A stretch of DNA of 62,867 bases from Tissierellia bacterium (GTDB lineage Bacteria; Bacillota; Clostridia; Tissierellales; Peptoniphilaceae), in assembly GCA_030537855.1 (NCBI GenBank), contig JAUNVD010000005.1, positions 1 to 62,867 on the forward strand, in the 5' to 3' direction. The notes beneath the pieces were generated by a model. The model was not told the origin of the DNA and made no database searches. It saw only the letters and a program-made list of their open reading frames with translations. Below, piece after piece: positions 1 to 8,638 of the stretch. Both the position numbers and the translations under genes were made by a program. The number at the start of each line of letters is the position of its first letter. Within the stretch, counting starts at the first letter, position 1.

Positions 1-1462
1 TATAGGTGAGGGTAAGATTAAAAATGCTGAAGAGTTGGCGAAAAACATCTTAATTGATGCAGAACGCGACGCAGAAGCTCAGAAAAAAGAACTTATGATA
101 GAAGCAAGAGATGAGATTCATCGAATGCGAAATCAAGTGACGGAAGAAAATAACGAAAGAAGAGCTGAATTACAAGTTTTGGAAAAACGCTTATTAAACA
201 GAGAAGAAACTGTAGACCGAAAATCCTTGTCTTTAGAAAAAAAGGAAGAATCGATTCAAAAGCGTTTGGAAGAAATACGGATTCAAAAGGAAAAAGCTGA
301 TGAACTTGTGGAACAAAGGGAAGAAGAATTACAAAGAGTAGCTGGTTTAACTGCTGAAGAAGGGAAACAAATCCTATTAAATCAATTGGAAAAAGAAATT
401 ACCCATGAATCTGCTTTGATTATTAAAGAAAATGAGCAAATGATCAAAGAAGAATCTCACAAGTATGCAAAAGATATTATTGCTAAGGCTATTCAAGGTA
501 TTGCTGCGGATCAAGTAACAGAAACAACTGTATCTGTGGTTAACCTTCCTAATGATGAAATGAAAGGTCGTATTATTGGTAGAGAAGGAAGAAATATTCG
601 ATCAATTGAAGCATTAACAGGTGTGGACTTAATCATTGATGACACTCCAGAAGCCGTAGTTCTATCTAGCTTTGATCCTATACGAAGGGAAATCGCTAGA
701 ATTGCCTTAGAACGATTAGTCGCAGATGGACGTATTCATCCAACTAGGATTGAAGAAACCATTGAAAAAGCTCAAAGAGAAGTAGAGTACATTATAAAGG
801 AAGCTGGAGAGCAGGCTGCTTATGATGCTGGAGTTCATGGTATTCATCCTGAATTGATTAAATATCTAGGTAGACTTAAATATCGAACTAGTTATGGACA
901 AAATGTATTAAGACATTCTGTTGAAGTTTCTCAAATTGCAGGAATACTTGCACGAGAAGTTGGGGCTGACGTTAAGATTGCAAAACGAGCGGGTTTATTA
1001 CATGATATAGGTAAATCCATCGACCATGAATTGGAAAAACCTCATATTGAAGTTGGAGTAGATTTAGCTCGTAAGTATCGTGAAACAGAAAGTGTTATCC
1101 ATGGAATTGAAGCACATCATGGAGATGTGGAATTTAAAACTGTGGAAGCTATTTTAGTACAAGCAGCAGATGCAATATCTGCAGCAAGACCTGGAGCACG
1201 AAGAGAAACTGTTGAAGCATATATCCAAAGATTGGAAAAACTTGAAGAAATTGCAAATTCTTTTGAAGGCATTGAAAAATCTTATGCAGTCCAAGCCGGC
1301 AGGGAAGTTAGAATTATTGTAAAACCGGAAGAAATCGATGAATCTGAAATTATCATTACAGCTAGAAATATTGTAAAGAAAATAGAAGCTTCTTTAGATT
1401 TCCCAGGACAAATAAAAGTAAATGTTATAAGAGAGACAAGAGCAGTTGAATATGCAAAATAA
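1..1462 (+). CDS. rny: Ribonuclease Y, 5' end outside window
   Basis: Endoribonuclease that starts mRNA turnover at the membrane. The reading frame is open from base 2, so the N-terminal membrane anchor lies upstream of the window. What is present is a long charged coiled coil (about the first 190 residues), a KH domain with the [15 protein letters not shown] motif, then an HD domain with the [12 protein letters not shown] metal motif. The C-terminus is complete and followed by a small terminator. The first in-frame start in the window (TTG at 35) is internal, not the real start. The identification is secure because coiled coil, KH and HD occur in the order typical of RNase Y. Confidence 0.96.
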   Translation, partial: IGEGKIKNAEELAKNILIDAERDAEAQKKELMIEARDEIHRMRNQVTEENNERRAELQVLEKRLLNREETVDRKSLSLEKKEESIQKRLEEIRIQKEKADELVEQREEELQRVAGLTAEEGKQILLNQLEKEITHESALIIKENEQMIKEESHKYAKDIIAKAIQGIAADQVTETTVSVVNLPNDEMKGRIIGREGRNIRSIEALTGVDLIIDDTPEAVVLSSFDPIRREIARIALERLVADGRIHPTRIEETIEKAQREVEYIIKEAGEQAAYDAGVHGIHPELIKYLGRLKYRTSYGQNVLRHSVEVSQIAGILAREVGADVKIAKRAGLLHDIGKSIDHELEKPHIEVGVDLARKYRETESVIHGIEAHHGDVEFKTVEAILVQAADAISAARPGARRETVEAYIQRLEKLEEIANSFEGIEKSYAVQAGREVRIIVKPEEIDESEIIITARNIVKKIEASLDFPGQIKVNVIRETRAVEYAK

Positions 1463-1490
1463 AAGGTCAAATTGACCTTTTATTTCTTTA
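1461..1490 (+). terminator. Intrinsic terminator after rny
   Basis: An AAAGGTCAA/TTGACCTTT inverted repeat with almost no loop overlaps the rny stop codon and is followed by a T-rich stretch. The stem is short, so it may be weak. Confidence 0.6.
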
Positions 1491-1562
1491 TATGGATGAA
1501 AACCTTTACTTATAAAATTGTTATTTTATTGTCATTATCAAACAAAAAGGAGGCGTTTTGCA

Positions 1563-2534
1563 GTGAATGAAGTGGAAGTTTTCCTCGCATATTTAAGATC
1601 TGCGAAAGGCCGATCTGAATTAACTGTGAAGGAATATTATTATGATATACGAGCCTTTTATCGGTTTTTACTGACTCACAAAGGCTTACGAACCGACGAG
1701 GAAGATTTGGATCAATATTTAGATGAAATTACTCCTGAGATATTAAACGGAATTTTTAAAAAAGATATTTATCAATATATTAGTTTTTTAGAGTTTACTT
1801 TAAAAAATTCAAATCGGACAAAATCTAGAAAATTATCTTCCTTAAATTCATTTTTTAAATATCTAAAAAATGTTGAAGAATTAATTTCTGAAAATCCAAT
1901 GGAAAATATTGATATGCCAAAAATAGAAAAACGGATGCCAACTTATTTAACCATGGATGAATCAAAAAAATTATTGGAAACTATTTTAACTTACAAACAG
2001 TCTGATTATTATAAGTGGCGTGATTACACTATAGTTACCATATTTTTAAACACGGGAATGAGACTATCTGAATTATCTGCTATGAATGTAGATGATCTTT
2101 TAGAAAATAATACAGTACGAGTAATTGGAAAAGGAAATAAAGAAAGAACAATTTATTTGAATCCATCTTGTATTATGGCTTTAGAAATTTATTTACCATA
2201 TCGGAAAGAATTCAACCCTAAAGATAAAGCATTATTTTTTAGTATGCGAAAAAACAGGATGAATAACCGTTCTATCCAGCATATGATAGATAAATATATT
2301 CAGTTAGCAGGATTTGACCCTAAGAAGTACTCTACCCATAAATTAAGACATACAGCAGCTACATTGATGTATAAGTATGGCGAAGGTGATTTACGAGCCT
2401 TACAGGAGATTCTAGGACATGAATCCGTTCAGACTACAGAAATTTATACCCATGTTGAAAATGAAGAGCTACGAGATACTACTTTGGCCAATCCACTATC
2501 AGGAATTAAACCGAAAATAGAAGATTCAGAATAA
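1563..2534 (+). CDS. xerC: Tyrosine recombinase, XerC/XerD type
   Basis: Site-specific recombinase of the integrase family, probably acting in chromosome dimer resolution. Start chosen at GTG 1563 because AAAAAGGAGG lies 10 bases upstream; this removes 15 residues of a longer open frame and gives 323 aa. It has an N-terminal SAM-like core-binding domain followed by the catalytic domain. Catalytic residues by position from this start: Arg167 (TGMRLSE), Lys190 (GKGNKE), His259 and Arg262 (HKLRH), His286 (LGHES) and Tyr295 (EIYTHV). There is no sign of a mobile element around it. XerC versus XerD cannot be settled from one copy, so the symbol is tentative. Confidence 0.85.
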   Translation: MNEVEVFLAYLRSAKGRSELTVKEYYYDIRAFYRFLLTHKGLRTDEEDLDQYLDEITPEILNGIFKKDIYQYISFLEFTLKNSNRTKSRKLSSLNSFFKYLKNVEELISENPMENIDMPKIEKRMPTYLTMDESKKLLETILTYKQSDYYKWRDYTIVTIFLNTGMRLSELSAMNVDDLLENNTVRVIGKGNKERTIYLNPSCIMALEIYLPYRKEFNPKDKALFFSMRKNRMNNRSIQHMIDKYIQLAGFDPKKYSTHKLRHTAATLMYKYGEGDLRALQEILGHESVQTTEIYTHVENEELRDTTLANPLSGIKPKIEDSE

Positions 2535-2604
2535 ATCTATGTAAAATCGTTAAGTATGTTTTTAAATAAGTATGTAAGTAAGAAGAAATAGAAAGGAGGA
2601 AAAA

Positions 2605-3123
2605 GTGAGTAAAAGTTTTTTGTTTATTGAAGGTATTCCTTGTGAAGTTTTAAAATATGCTCAAGAAAGAGAAAAACAAACATCAGCTGTTGGGGTTAAT
2701 GCGATCCTTAGAGTGGATAGAGGATCTGTAATGGAAATCAAAAAGCGTATTCAAGGTAAAGATTACTTCAAAGTCACATTGCCTGATGAATATCAAACAA
2801 AAATTGATATGAGATTTGGAAAGATTTTATGGAATTATGATGGTAATCTATATACTGCACGTGTGGCTTTAGTTGAAAATACCTACGATTCAATCTCTCA
2901 AGTTACAGTATTTGATTATCTAGAACCTGAATTAACAAATACAAGAATTCAATGTGCCAAAACTTCAGCATATGTTGTAGCATTAGAAAATATTTTAATT
3001 GCCAAAAATATTTTAAATTCTTCAGATTTGGAAATAATCCGTAAGAGCGTAGAAAATTTAGAAAAGTTAAAAATGAAAGAATTATATCATGTAGATAATG
3101 TCTATGACTACTGGGAATTTTAA
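2605..3123 (+). CDS. Conserved-looking protein of unknown function, 172 aa
   Basis: I do not recognise this family. The gene starts at GTG 2605 with a strong AAAGGAGG eight bases upstream, and codon use resembles its neighbours, so it is very probably real. The product has no signal peptide or membrane span. The N-terminal two thirds look like mixed alpha/beta with basic patches, and the last 50 residues look helical. It contains two cysteines far apart. It stands alone between xerC and the lexA locus on the + strand and is followed by a clear terminator. Confidence 0.75.
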   Translation: MSKSFLFIEGIPCEVLKYAQEREKQTSAVGVNAILRVDRGSVMEIKKRIQGKDYFKVTLPDEYQTKIDMRFGKILWNYDGNLYTARVALVENTYDSISQVTVFDYLEPELTNTRIQCAKTSAYVVALENILIAKNILNSSDLEIIRKSVENLEKLKMKELYHVDNVYDYWEF

Positions 3124-3187
3124 TCCAATAATTAAAAGAGAAACAAAATTTTATTTAAGATGTTTAAATAAAGTATCATATGTATAG

Positions 3188-3221
3188 AGAAACCCTTGTA
3201 ATTCAAGGGTTTCTTAAATTT
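3188..3221 (+). terminator. Intrinsic terminator after the 172-aa gene
   Basis: Perfect 11-bp stem AGAAACCCTTG / CAAGGGTTTCT with a five-base loop, followed by TAAATTTT. It lies about 65 bases after the stop codon at 3123. Confidence 0.8.
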
Positions 3222-3245
3222 TACATATTCATTTTAATAAGTCGT

Positions 3246-3277
3246 TTTAGTCACAAAATTATTATTTTGTGACTAAA
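3246..3277. repeat. Perfect 14-bp inverted repeat
   Basis: TTTAGTCACAAAAT and its exact reverse complement are separated by four bases. Neither side has a convincing T-run, so it is not a standard terminator. It could be an operator or an RNA hairpin; the role is unknown. Confidence 0.6.
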
Positions 3278-3414
3278 TTAAAATAGGATTTCTCTTCTTC
3301 TCTTTTCATTTACCTCAAAATACTATGTAAAATACCTATGTTATGAAGTAAGTTCAAAGTGAGCTATAATATTTATATTCTAATTACTAGTCAAATGTAA
3401 GATTTTATACTCCA

Positions 3415-3448
3415 TTAAAAAAACCTGTTGACCAACAGGTTTTTTTAA
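3415..3448. terminator. Bidirectional terminator, yneA-like gene side
   Basis: A 16-bp perfect inverted repeat with core ACCTGTTG / CAACAGGT, flanked by seven A and seven T. It directly follows the stop codon of the - strand gene at 3451 and can also end + strand transcripts. Confidence 0.85.
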
Positions 3449-3450
3449 TA

Positions 3451-3741
3451 TCAATTTCCAATAGGTATTAAAATTTCTTGTCCTGGATATAATTCAGAAG
3501 TTTCTAATTCATTAAATTCTTTGATTTTAGCTATGGTATCTCGATAGTCTATATTTTCTAGATTTTGCTGTACAGTTATACTCCATAAAGTATCCCCTTC
3601 TTTTACTAAATAATTTTCCCATACTTGAAGGACAGAACTTTGTCTTTGTATTTGAACTCCTGTAGTAAATAAGAATATAAGTAATAAAAATAATAGGATT
3701 CTTTTTTTATTTTCTATTTTTATATTTGGTTTTTGTTTCAT
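3451..3741 (-). CDS. yneA: YneA-like membrane-anchored LysM protein
   Basis: Small protein of 96 aa with a membrane span at about residues 14-29 and a single LysM domain at about 44-94 (EGDTLWSI at the start, LYPGQEILIP at the end). Size, architecture and divergent position next to lexA match YneA, the SOS-induced cell-division inhibitor of bacilli. The start ATG 3741 has AAGGAGGA upstream. The -35/-10 pair at 3833-3838/3810-3815 has a SOS-box-like sequence in its spacer. Assignment to YneA function is inferred from context and architecture; LysM proteins are common, so another cell-wall role is possible. Confidence 0.75.
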   Translation of the reverse strand: MKQKPNIKIENKKRILLFLLLIFLFTTGVQIQRQSSVLQVWENYLVKEGDTLWSITVQQNLENIDYRDTIAKIKEFNELETSELYPGQEILIPIGN

Positions 3742-3776
3742 AATATCCTCCTTGCCAGTTCTATATAAAATAAATA

Positions 3777-3829
3777 TAAATATACGTTCGGAATAAATGT
3801 TCTAAATATATTTTACAAAAATATGTTCG
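3777..3829. promoter_or_regulatory. Cluster of SOS-box-like sites
   Basis: Three sites resemble the Gram-positive LexA box CGAACATATGTTCG: 3777-3790 (right half ACGTTCG intact), 3790-3803 (centre AATGTTC) and 3816-3829 (12 of 14 matches). The third lies inside the yneA-like promoter spacer and the others just downstream of it. LexA binding is inferred from these matches and from the adjacent lexA gene. Confidence 0.6.
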
Positions 3830-3838
3830 GAATGTCAA
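3810..3838 (-). promoter_or_regulatory. Promoter of yneA-like gene
   Basis: On the - strand TTGACA (3833-3838), a 17-base spacer and TAAAAT (3810-3815). The spacer contains a LexA-box-like CGAACATATTTTTG. Confidence 0.75.
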
Positions 3839-3867
3839 TACTTATTTAAATTAGCTAGAATATTTGT

Positions 3868-3896
3868 TTGAAATGTTTGTTCGTATTTGATATAAT
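3868..3896 (+). promoter_or_regulatory. Promoter of lexA with half-site SOS box
   Basis: TTGAAA (3868-3873), a 17-base spacer and TATAAT (3891-3896). The spacer contains the half-site GTTCG at 3879-3883, suggesting autoregulation by LexA. Confidence 0.75.
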
Positions 3897-3926
3897 AAAT
3901 GTAATATAAATGAGGAGGAATATAAA

Positions 3927-4544
3927 ATGTATGATGATTTATCTCAAAGAGAAATAGATGTTTTGTTTTTTATAAAAAAGACCATTGAACAAAAGGGTTA
4001 CCCCCCTACTGTTCGCGAAATATGTGAAGGAGTAGGTATTAAAAGTACTTCTACAGTTCATGGAAGTTTAAATAAACTTACCGATAAAAATTATATTCGA
4101 AGAGATCCAACAAAACCTCGTGCTATTGAAATTTTAGATCAAGAAGAAAATATTTTACTTACAAAAAAGAAAACCGTTGATATTCCTATTTTAGGTCAAG
4201 TTACAGCAGGTTTACCTATATTAGCGGTGGAAAATATTGAAGATACCATGCCCCTTCCTGCTGATTTCTCTGAAGATAAGGAGTTATTTATTTTAAGAGT
4301 AACTGGGGAAAGTATGATAAATTTAGGTATTTTAGATGGAGATTATGTAATTATCGAAAAAAGAAATTATGCTAGTAATGGTCAACATGTGTTAGCGATG
4401 ATTGAAGATGAAGCAACTATAAAAACATTTTATAAGGAGAAGAATGGATTTCGATTACAACCGGAGAATGACTTTATGGATCCCATTTATGTAAAAGAAT
4501 TGGAAATTTTAGGAATTATTGTAGGTTTATATCGGAGAATGTAA
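3927..4544 (+). CDS. lexA: LexA repressor
   Basis: SOS repressor and self-cleaving serine protease. The 205-aa product has an N-terminal winged helix (residues 1-65) and an S24 peptidase domain. The Ala94-Gly95 cleavage site (VTAGLP), catalytic Ser129 (TGESM) and Lys166 (EATIKTF) are all present, so it should be RecA-cleavable. Start ATG 3927 has AGGAGG nine bases upstream. It is divergent from the yneA-like gene, as in bacilli, and its promoter carries a SOS-like half-site. A long bidirectional terminator follows. Confidence 0.97.
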   Translation: MYDDLSQREIDVLFFIKKTIEQKGYPPTVREICEGVGIKSTSTVHGSLNKLTDKNYIRRDPTKPRAIEILDQEENILLTKKKTVDIPILGQVTAGLPILAVENIEDTMPLPADFSEDKELFILRVTGESMINLGILDGDYVIIEKRNYASNGQHVLAMIEDEATIKTFYKEKNGFRLQPENDFMDPIYVKELEILGIIVGLYRRM

Positions 4545-4586
4545 AAAACAGTGTTTGATATTGAACAATATCAAACACTGTTTTTT
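4543..4586. terminator. Bidirectional terminator between lexA and YnbB-like gene
   Basis: A perfect 21-bp stem (core CAGTGTTTGATATTG) with a two-base loop, flanked by six A and six T. It overlaps both stop regions and serves both convergent genes. Confidence 0.9.
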
Positions 4587-5869
4587 AATTCTATATATCC
4601 TTTTTGTTCAAATTGAGATAGGACATACATTAATGCTAATTTACAATGGGAAAAAGTAAGTCCTCCTTGTAGAAAAGCCATATATGGCTCTCGAAGAGGT
4701 CCATCAGCACTTAATTCTATGGATGACCCTTCAATAAATCCTCCAGCTGCCATTATAACTTTATCCTCATAACCTGGCATATAAGATGCTGTAGGTGTAA
4801 AATGAGCATCTACAGGGGAAATAGATTGTATGCTTTCACAAAAACACTCTAACTTTTCAGGACTGTCACATTGTATCCCTTGTATAATATCTGAACGTTC
4901 TTCTTTTGATCTTGGTACACATACATACCCTAATTCTTCAAAAGCTGCTGCAAAAAGTCTTGCTCCTTTCATAGCATCATATACAACTTTAGGGGCAATG
5001 AACAAACCTTGTAGTATTTGTCTAGTCATACCAAAGGTTAAACCACAATCCCCCCCTATTCCTGGTGCTGTTAGATTATTTGTAATTCTAGTAATAAGCT
5101 CTTTCTTACCAACTATATATCCTCCTGAAAAGGCAAGGCCTCCCCCAGGATTCTTAATTAATGAGCCAGCCATAATATGGGCTCCTAATTCAGAAGGTTC
5201 CTTGTAATTAGTAAATTCACCATAACAATTATCAACAAAAATAATGATATCAGAAGAAATATCCTTTATTACTTGGATCGCTTTTTCTATATCATCTAAT
5301 GTGAAGGCACTTCTGTTACTATAACCAGTGGATCGTTGGATAGCAACTACCTTAGTTGATGGATCTATATAATCTTGAAAGAACTCCACTTGCATCTTAC
5401 CCTTTTTCAAAGGTACTTCTTTATACTTTACTCCCTTTTCTATTAAACTTCCAGGTATATCACCAGTAAGTCCTATTGCTTTTTGCATAGTATCGTATAA
5501 AGGCCCACAAAGGGACAATAAAGTATCATTAGGTTGTAATAGTGAATTTAATGTTAAAAATATAGCATGAGTACCAGATACAATATTAGGCCGTACTAAT
5601 GCTTCTTCTGTCTGAAATATTTTAGCATAAATTTCTTCTACTTTATCTCTGCCGTAATCTCCGTATCCATATCCTGTTGTCCAATGAAAATCTGTTGATG
5701 CCAATCTAAATTCTTTCATGGCATTTAAGATTTTCATTTGATTAAAATCCATAATATCTGTCATCGATTTATCAAAATCTTTTTCTATTTTTTCAGTTAT
5801 CCTTTGAACGAAATTTATAATATCTCCAGACACACCATATTCATTCATTAAATAATGATTAAGATTCAT
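4571..5869 (-). CDS. Alum_res/YnbB family PLP-dependent enzyme
   Basis: Fold-type I PLP enzyme of the family often annotated as methionine gamma-lyase-like or aluminium resistance protein; the true substrate is not established. The 432-aa product has the cofactor Asp213 (FVDNCYGEF) and the likely Schiff-base Lys239 (GSLIKNPGGG). The N-terminal region has the FHWTTGYGYGDYGRD motif typical of the family. Its start at ATG 5869 lies inside the end of miaA, an 11-base overlap, so it is the last gene of the miaB-mutS-mutL-miaA transcript. Confidence 0.85.
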   Translation of the reverse strand: MNLNHYLMNEYGVSGDIINFVQRITEKIEKDFDKSMTDIMDFNQMKILNAMKEFRLASTDFHWTTGYGYGDYGRDKVEEIYAKIFQTEEALVRPNIVSGTHAIFLTLNSLLQPNDTLLSLCGPLYDTMQKAIGLTGDIPGSLIEKGVKYKEVPLKKGKMQVEFFQDYIDPSTKVVAIQRSTGYSNRSAFTLDDIEKAIQVIKDISSDIIIFVDNCYGEFTNYKEPSELGAHIMAGSLIKNPGGGLAFSGGYIVGKKELITRITNNLTAPGIGGDCGLTFGMTRQILQGLFIAPKVVYDAMKGARLFAAAFEELGYVCVPRSKEERSDIIQGIQCDSPEKLECFCESIQSISPVDAHFTPTASYMPGYEDKVIMAAGGFIEGSSIELSADGPLREPYMAFLQGGLTFSHCKLALMYVLSQFEQKGYIELKNSV

Positions 5870-6776
5870 CTTTTATCTCCTCTAAAATTAATGAAATGAT
5901 TTCTTGGTTTGAAAGTTTATCTTTATCTAACCACGTTAGTTCAGGGTAACGACGAAACCATGTTAATTGCCTCTTTGCATAATTTCTAGTATATTGTTTT
6001 AATTTAGTAACCATCATTTCGTAATCCCAATCTCCTTCAAGATAGGAAATGACTTCTTTATAGCCAATAGCCTTCATGGATGTTAGATCTTTCGAATAAC
6101 CTTGTTTTAAAAGATCATTAACTTCATCTATCAATCCGGATGTTAGCATTTCATCAACTCTTTTATTGATTCTATCATATAGATATGATCTATTCATCGT
6201 TAATGCAAAAAGCCTGTTATCAAATTCTGAATCTTTTTCTTTTTCCATTTTTCTTTTACCGTCAGAAAATTTTTCAATTTCTAGAGCTCTTATGATGCGT
6301 ACCAGATTTTTAGGGTCTACTTTAGACGCTCTTTTAGGATTTTTTTCCTTTAATGTTTGATATAAGGATTGAACACCTTTTTCTTTTGCAAGCTTTTCCA
6401 TTTCTTGACGAAATTCAAAATGAGGTGGCACTCCAAATTGATGAAGTATATATAAAAGGCTATGGATATAAAGACCTGTGCCTCCAAGAATAATTGGATA
6501 CTTTCCACGTTTTAAAATATTTCTTATCTTTTCTTTCGCATCAATTCGATAATTAGCAACAGTATATATTTCATTAGGATATACAATATTAATCAAATGA
6601 TGTGGAACTCCATCCATTTCTTCTTCTGTAACTTTAGCTGTGCCAATATCCATGCCTTTATATATTTGCATTGAATCTGCTGAAATAATTTCTCCACCAA
6701 TTTCTTTGGCTAGTTCTACTCCTAACTTTGTTTTGCCGATACCTGTCGGGCCTCCTAGGATAATTACTTTATTCAT
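5859..6776 (-). CDS. miaA: tRNA dimethylallyltransferase MiaA
   Basis: Adds the isopentenyl group to A37 of tRNAs reading UNN codons, producing the substrate that MiaB then thiomethylates. The 305-aa protein has a P-loop GPTGIGKT near residue 9 and the DSMQIYKGMDIGTAK tRNA/DMAPP motif at about 34-48. Its start overlaps the mutL stop by four bases. miaB is the first gene of the same transcript, so both i6A37 modification enzymes are co-expressed. The hfq gene often found just downstream of miaA is not present here. Confidence 0.96.
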   Translation of the reverse strand: MNKVIILGGPTGIGKTKLGVELAKEIGGEIISADSMQIYKGMDIGTAKVTEEEMDGVPHHLINIVYPNEIYTVANYRIDAKEKIRNILKRGKYPIILGGTGLYIHSLLYILHQFGVPPHFEFRQEMEKLAKEKGVQSLYQTLKEKNPKRASKVDPKNLVRIIRALEIEKFSDGKRKMEKEKDSEFDNRLFALTMNRSYLYDRINKRVDEMLTSGLIDEVNDLLKQGYSKDLTSMKAIGYKEVISYLEGDWDYEMMVTKLKQYTRNYAKRQLTWFRRYPELTWLDKDKLSNQEIISLILEEIKDES

Positions 6777-8638
6777 AAACCCACCCTCAAAAACATCTTT
6801 TCAATTTCCCTTAGATGTAATTCTAAAAGAACAGGCCTTCCATGGGGACAAGTATATGGATCTTCACATTGAATTAAAGTTTGAATTAAAGTATCTACTT
6901 CCATTTCTTCTAGAACATCACCTGCTTTAATTGCACTTCTACAAGCTTTTCTCATAATATCGTAAACATTTAAATCATAATTCGTTTCCACATGGTTTAT
7001 ATGGTCTAATATATCCATAAGAAAAGACGTTGCTCCTGGTTTGCCAAAAAAATAGGGAACTTCCCGTAAAAGAATTTCACTTTCTCCAAAAATTTCCAAA
7101 GTAAAACCTAAATGATTTAAGTCCTCAAAGTATTCTTCAATTAAAGCAAACTGTTTAGGAGTACACCTTAGAATTTCAGGAGACATTAATATTTGGCGTG
7201 TTACTTTTTCTTCTTTAAATTCACTTAAATATTTTTCATAAAGAATCCTTTCATGAGCTGCATGTTGATCTAATAGAAGAAAATTATCATTTTTTCTATC
7301 TTCAAATAATAAATAGGTTTTAAATAATGAGCCAATATATATGCTACTTTTTAATTGATTCTTCCACTTCTCTTTTTTACTCTTTACTGTGAATTCTTCA
7401 TGGTGAATTTCTTCTTCTGTAGTTGTATCTACCTCTACCTTACTTTCCAATAATTCTTTGGATTTTAAGCTTACCTTTAAATCTTCCATGTCATAGATTC
7501 CTATTGTCTCTTTCGCTATTTCGCTAGTTTCTATATTTACTTCATGGAATAAATCTACCTTAGGCTTTTCTTCTGATTCTAAAGGATAAAGTTGAAAAAT
7601 AGATGGTTCTTCTTCTTTTTCCTTTGGTGCTTCCCAATGATAACTTTGAATTACATCAGGAAATGCTTCTTCGTATAATTGCTTTAAAATTGGAATCAAT
7701 CTATTTTGATTGGAAAGTTTTACTTCATGCTTTTTAGGATGAATATTTACATCAATCAACATAGGATCTGTTTCAATATATAGGATAAAAGCTGGAAATT
7801 TATTTAAAGGTATTTTACTTCGATACATCGACTCCAAAGCCCTAGAAATCTCCAAGTTTTTTACATATCTACCATTAACATATAAATATTCTAAGGATCG
7901 ACTGGAGCGATATAATTGATTATTAGACAAATATCCTTGAATCTTATAAGAAGAGGACTGAAATTTAATAGGGATTAAATTTATAGATACATCCTTTCCT
8001 AAAATGCTATATATATGATTCCTAGGATCTTCACTTGGAAAACTTTGAAATTGTGTTTTATGATTTCTAACTAATGTAACAGAACAATTTAACGTGCCTA
8101 AACTTATTTTTTCTACAACTTCTGCAATATGTTGATATTCAATTTGATCTTTTTTCAGAAATTTTTTACGAACTGGAAGATTTTTGAATATATTACGTAC
8201 GATAAAAGTGGTACCAATAGGTGCGCCAATACTTTCTTTTCGAATAACATTACCATATTCAATAAGAAGTCTTGTACCAAAGTCATCCCCTTCTCTACGA
8301 CTTATAACTTCCACAGAACTAATATGGGCAATACTAGGAAGAGCTTCCCCTCGAAAACCTAGGGTGCTCAAATTATCTAAATCTTCAATACTTTTAATTT
8401 TCGAAGTACTATGCCTCTCAAAAGCAAGTTCAATATCTTCAGCATCCATACCCTCTCCATCATCAGAAATTCTAATATACTCATCTGTCTTCCCTCGAAT
8501 TTCCACTGTAATATTTTTACTCCCTGCATCAATAGCATTTTCCAACATTTCTTTTACTACAGAAGCAGGTCTTTCTATAATTTCTCCAGCAGCAATTTTA
8601 GAAATCGTTGCAGAATTTAAGGGGACGATTTTACTCAT
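6773..8638 (-). CDS. mutL: DNA mismatch repair protein MutL
   Basis: Couples MutS recognition to strand incision. The 621-aa protein has the GHKL ATPase domain (ENAIDAG, DDGEGMD, GFRGEAL motifs) and, after a poorly conserved acidic linker, a C-terminal endonuclease domain with the metal motif DQHAAHERILYE and the later CPHGRP motif. These mark the nicking type of MutL used by organisms without MutH. ATG 8638 follows AGGGAGG and overlaps the mutS stop by one base. Confidence 0.97.
   Translation of the reverse strand: MSKIVPLNSATISKIAAGEIIERPASVVKEMLENAIDAGSKNITVEIRGKTDEYIRISDDGEGMDAEDIELAFERHSTSKIKSIEDLDNLSTLGFRGEALPSIAHISSVEVISRREGDDFGTRLLIEYGNVIRKESIGAPIGTTFIVRNIFKNLPVRKKFLKKDQIEYQHIAEVVEKISLGTLNCSVTLVRNHKTQFQSFPSEDPRNHIYSILGKDVSINLIPIKFQSSSYKIQGYLSNNQLYRSSRSLEYLYVNGRYVKNLEISRALESMYRSKIPLNKFPAFILYIETDPMLIDVNIHPKKHEVKLSNQNRLIPILKQLYEEAFPDVIQSYHWEAPKEKEEEPSIFQLYPLESEEKPKVDLFHEVNIETSEIAKETIGIYDMEDLKVSLKSKELLESKVEVDTTTEEEIHHEEFTVKSKKEKWKNQLKSSIYIGSLFKTYLLFEDRKNDNFLLLDQHAAHERILYEKYLSEFKEEKVTRQILMSPEILRCTPKQFALIEEYFEDLNHLGFTLEIFGESEILLREVPYFFGKPGATSFLMDILDHINHVETNYDLNVYDIMRKACRSAIKAGDVLEEMEVDTLIQTLIQCEDPYTCPHGRPVLLELHLREIEKMFLRVGL

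Larger units (their letters stand above)
3124..3450. other. 327-bp intergenic region between unknown gene and yneA-like gene
   Basis: No coding frame stands out. It holds the terminator at 3188-3221, a perfect 14-bp inverted repeat at 3246-3259/3264-3277, a TATAAT hexamer at 3365-3370 on the + strand with a poor -35, and the bidirectional terminator at 3415-3448. A short untranslated RNA from about 3377 to 3446 is conceivable but unsupported beyond these signals. Confidence 0.5.

Noticed and set aside
1563-2534. Tyrosine recombinase as sign of an integrated element
   Set aside because: Sequence is of the housekeeping Xer type and no attachment repeats, excisionase or phage genes are nearby.
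4830-5207. 125-codon + strand frame in the YnbB-like gene
   Set aside because: Antisense shadow of a clear PLP enzyme with no ribosome-binding site.
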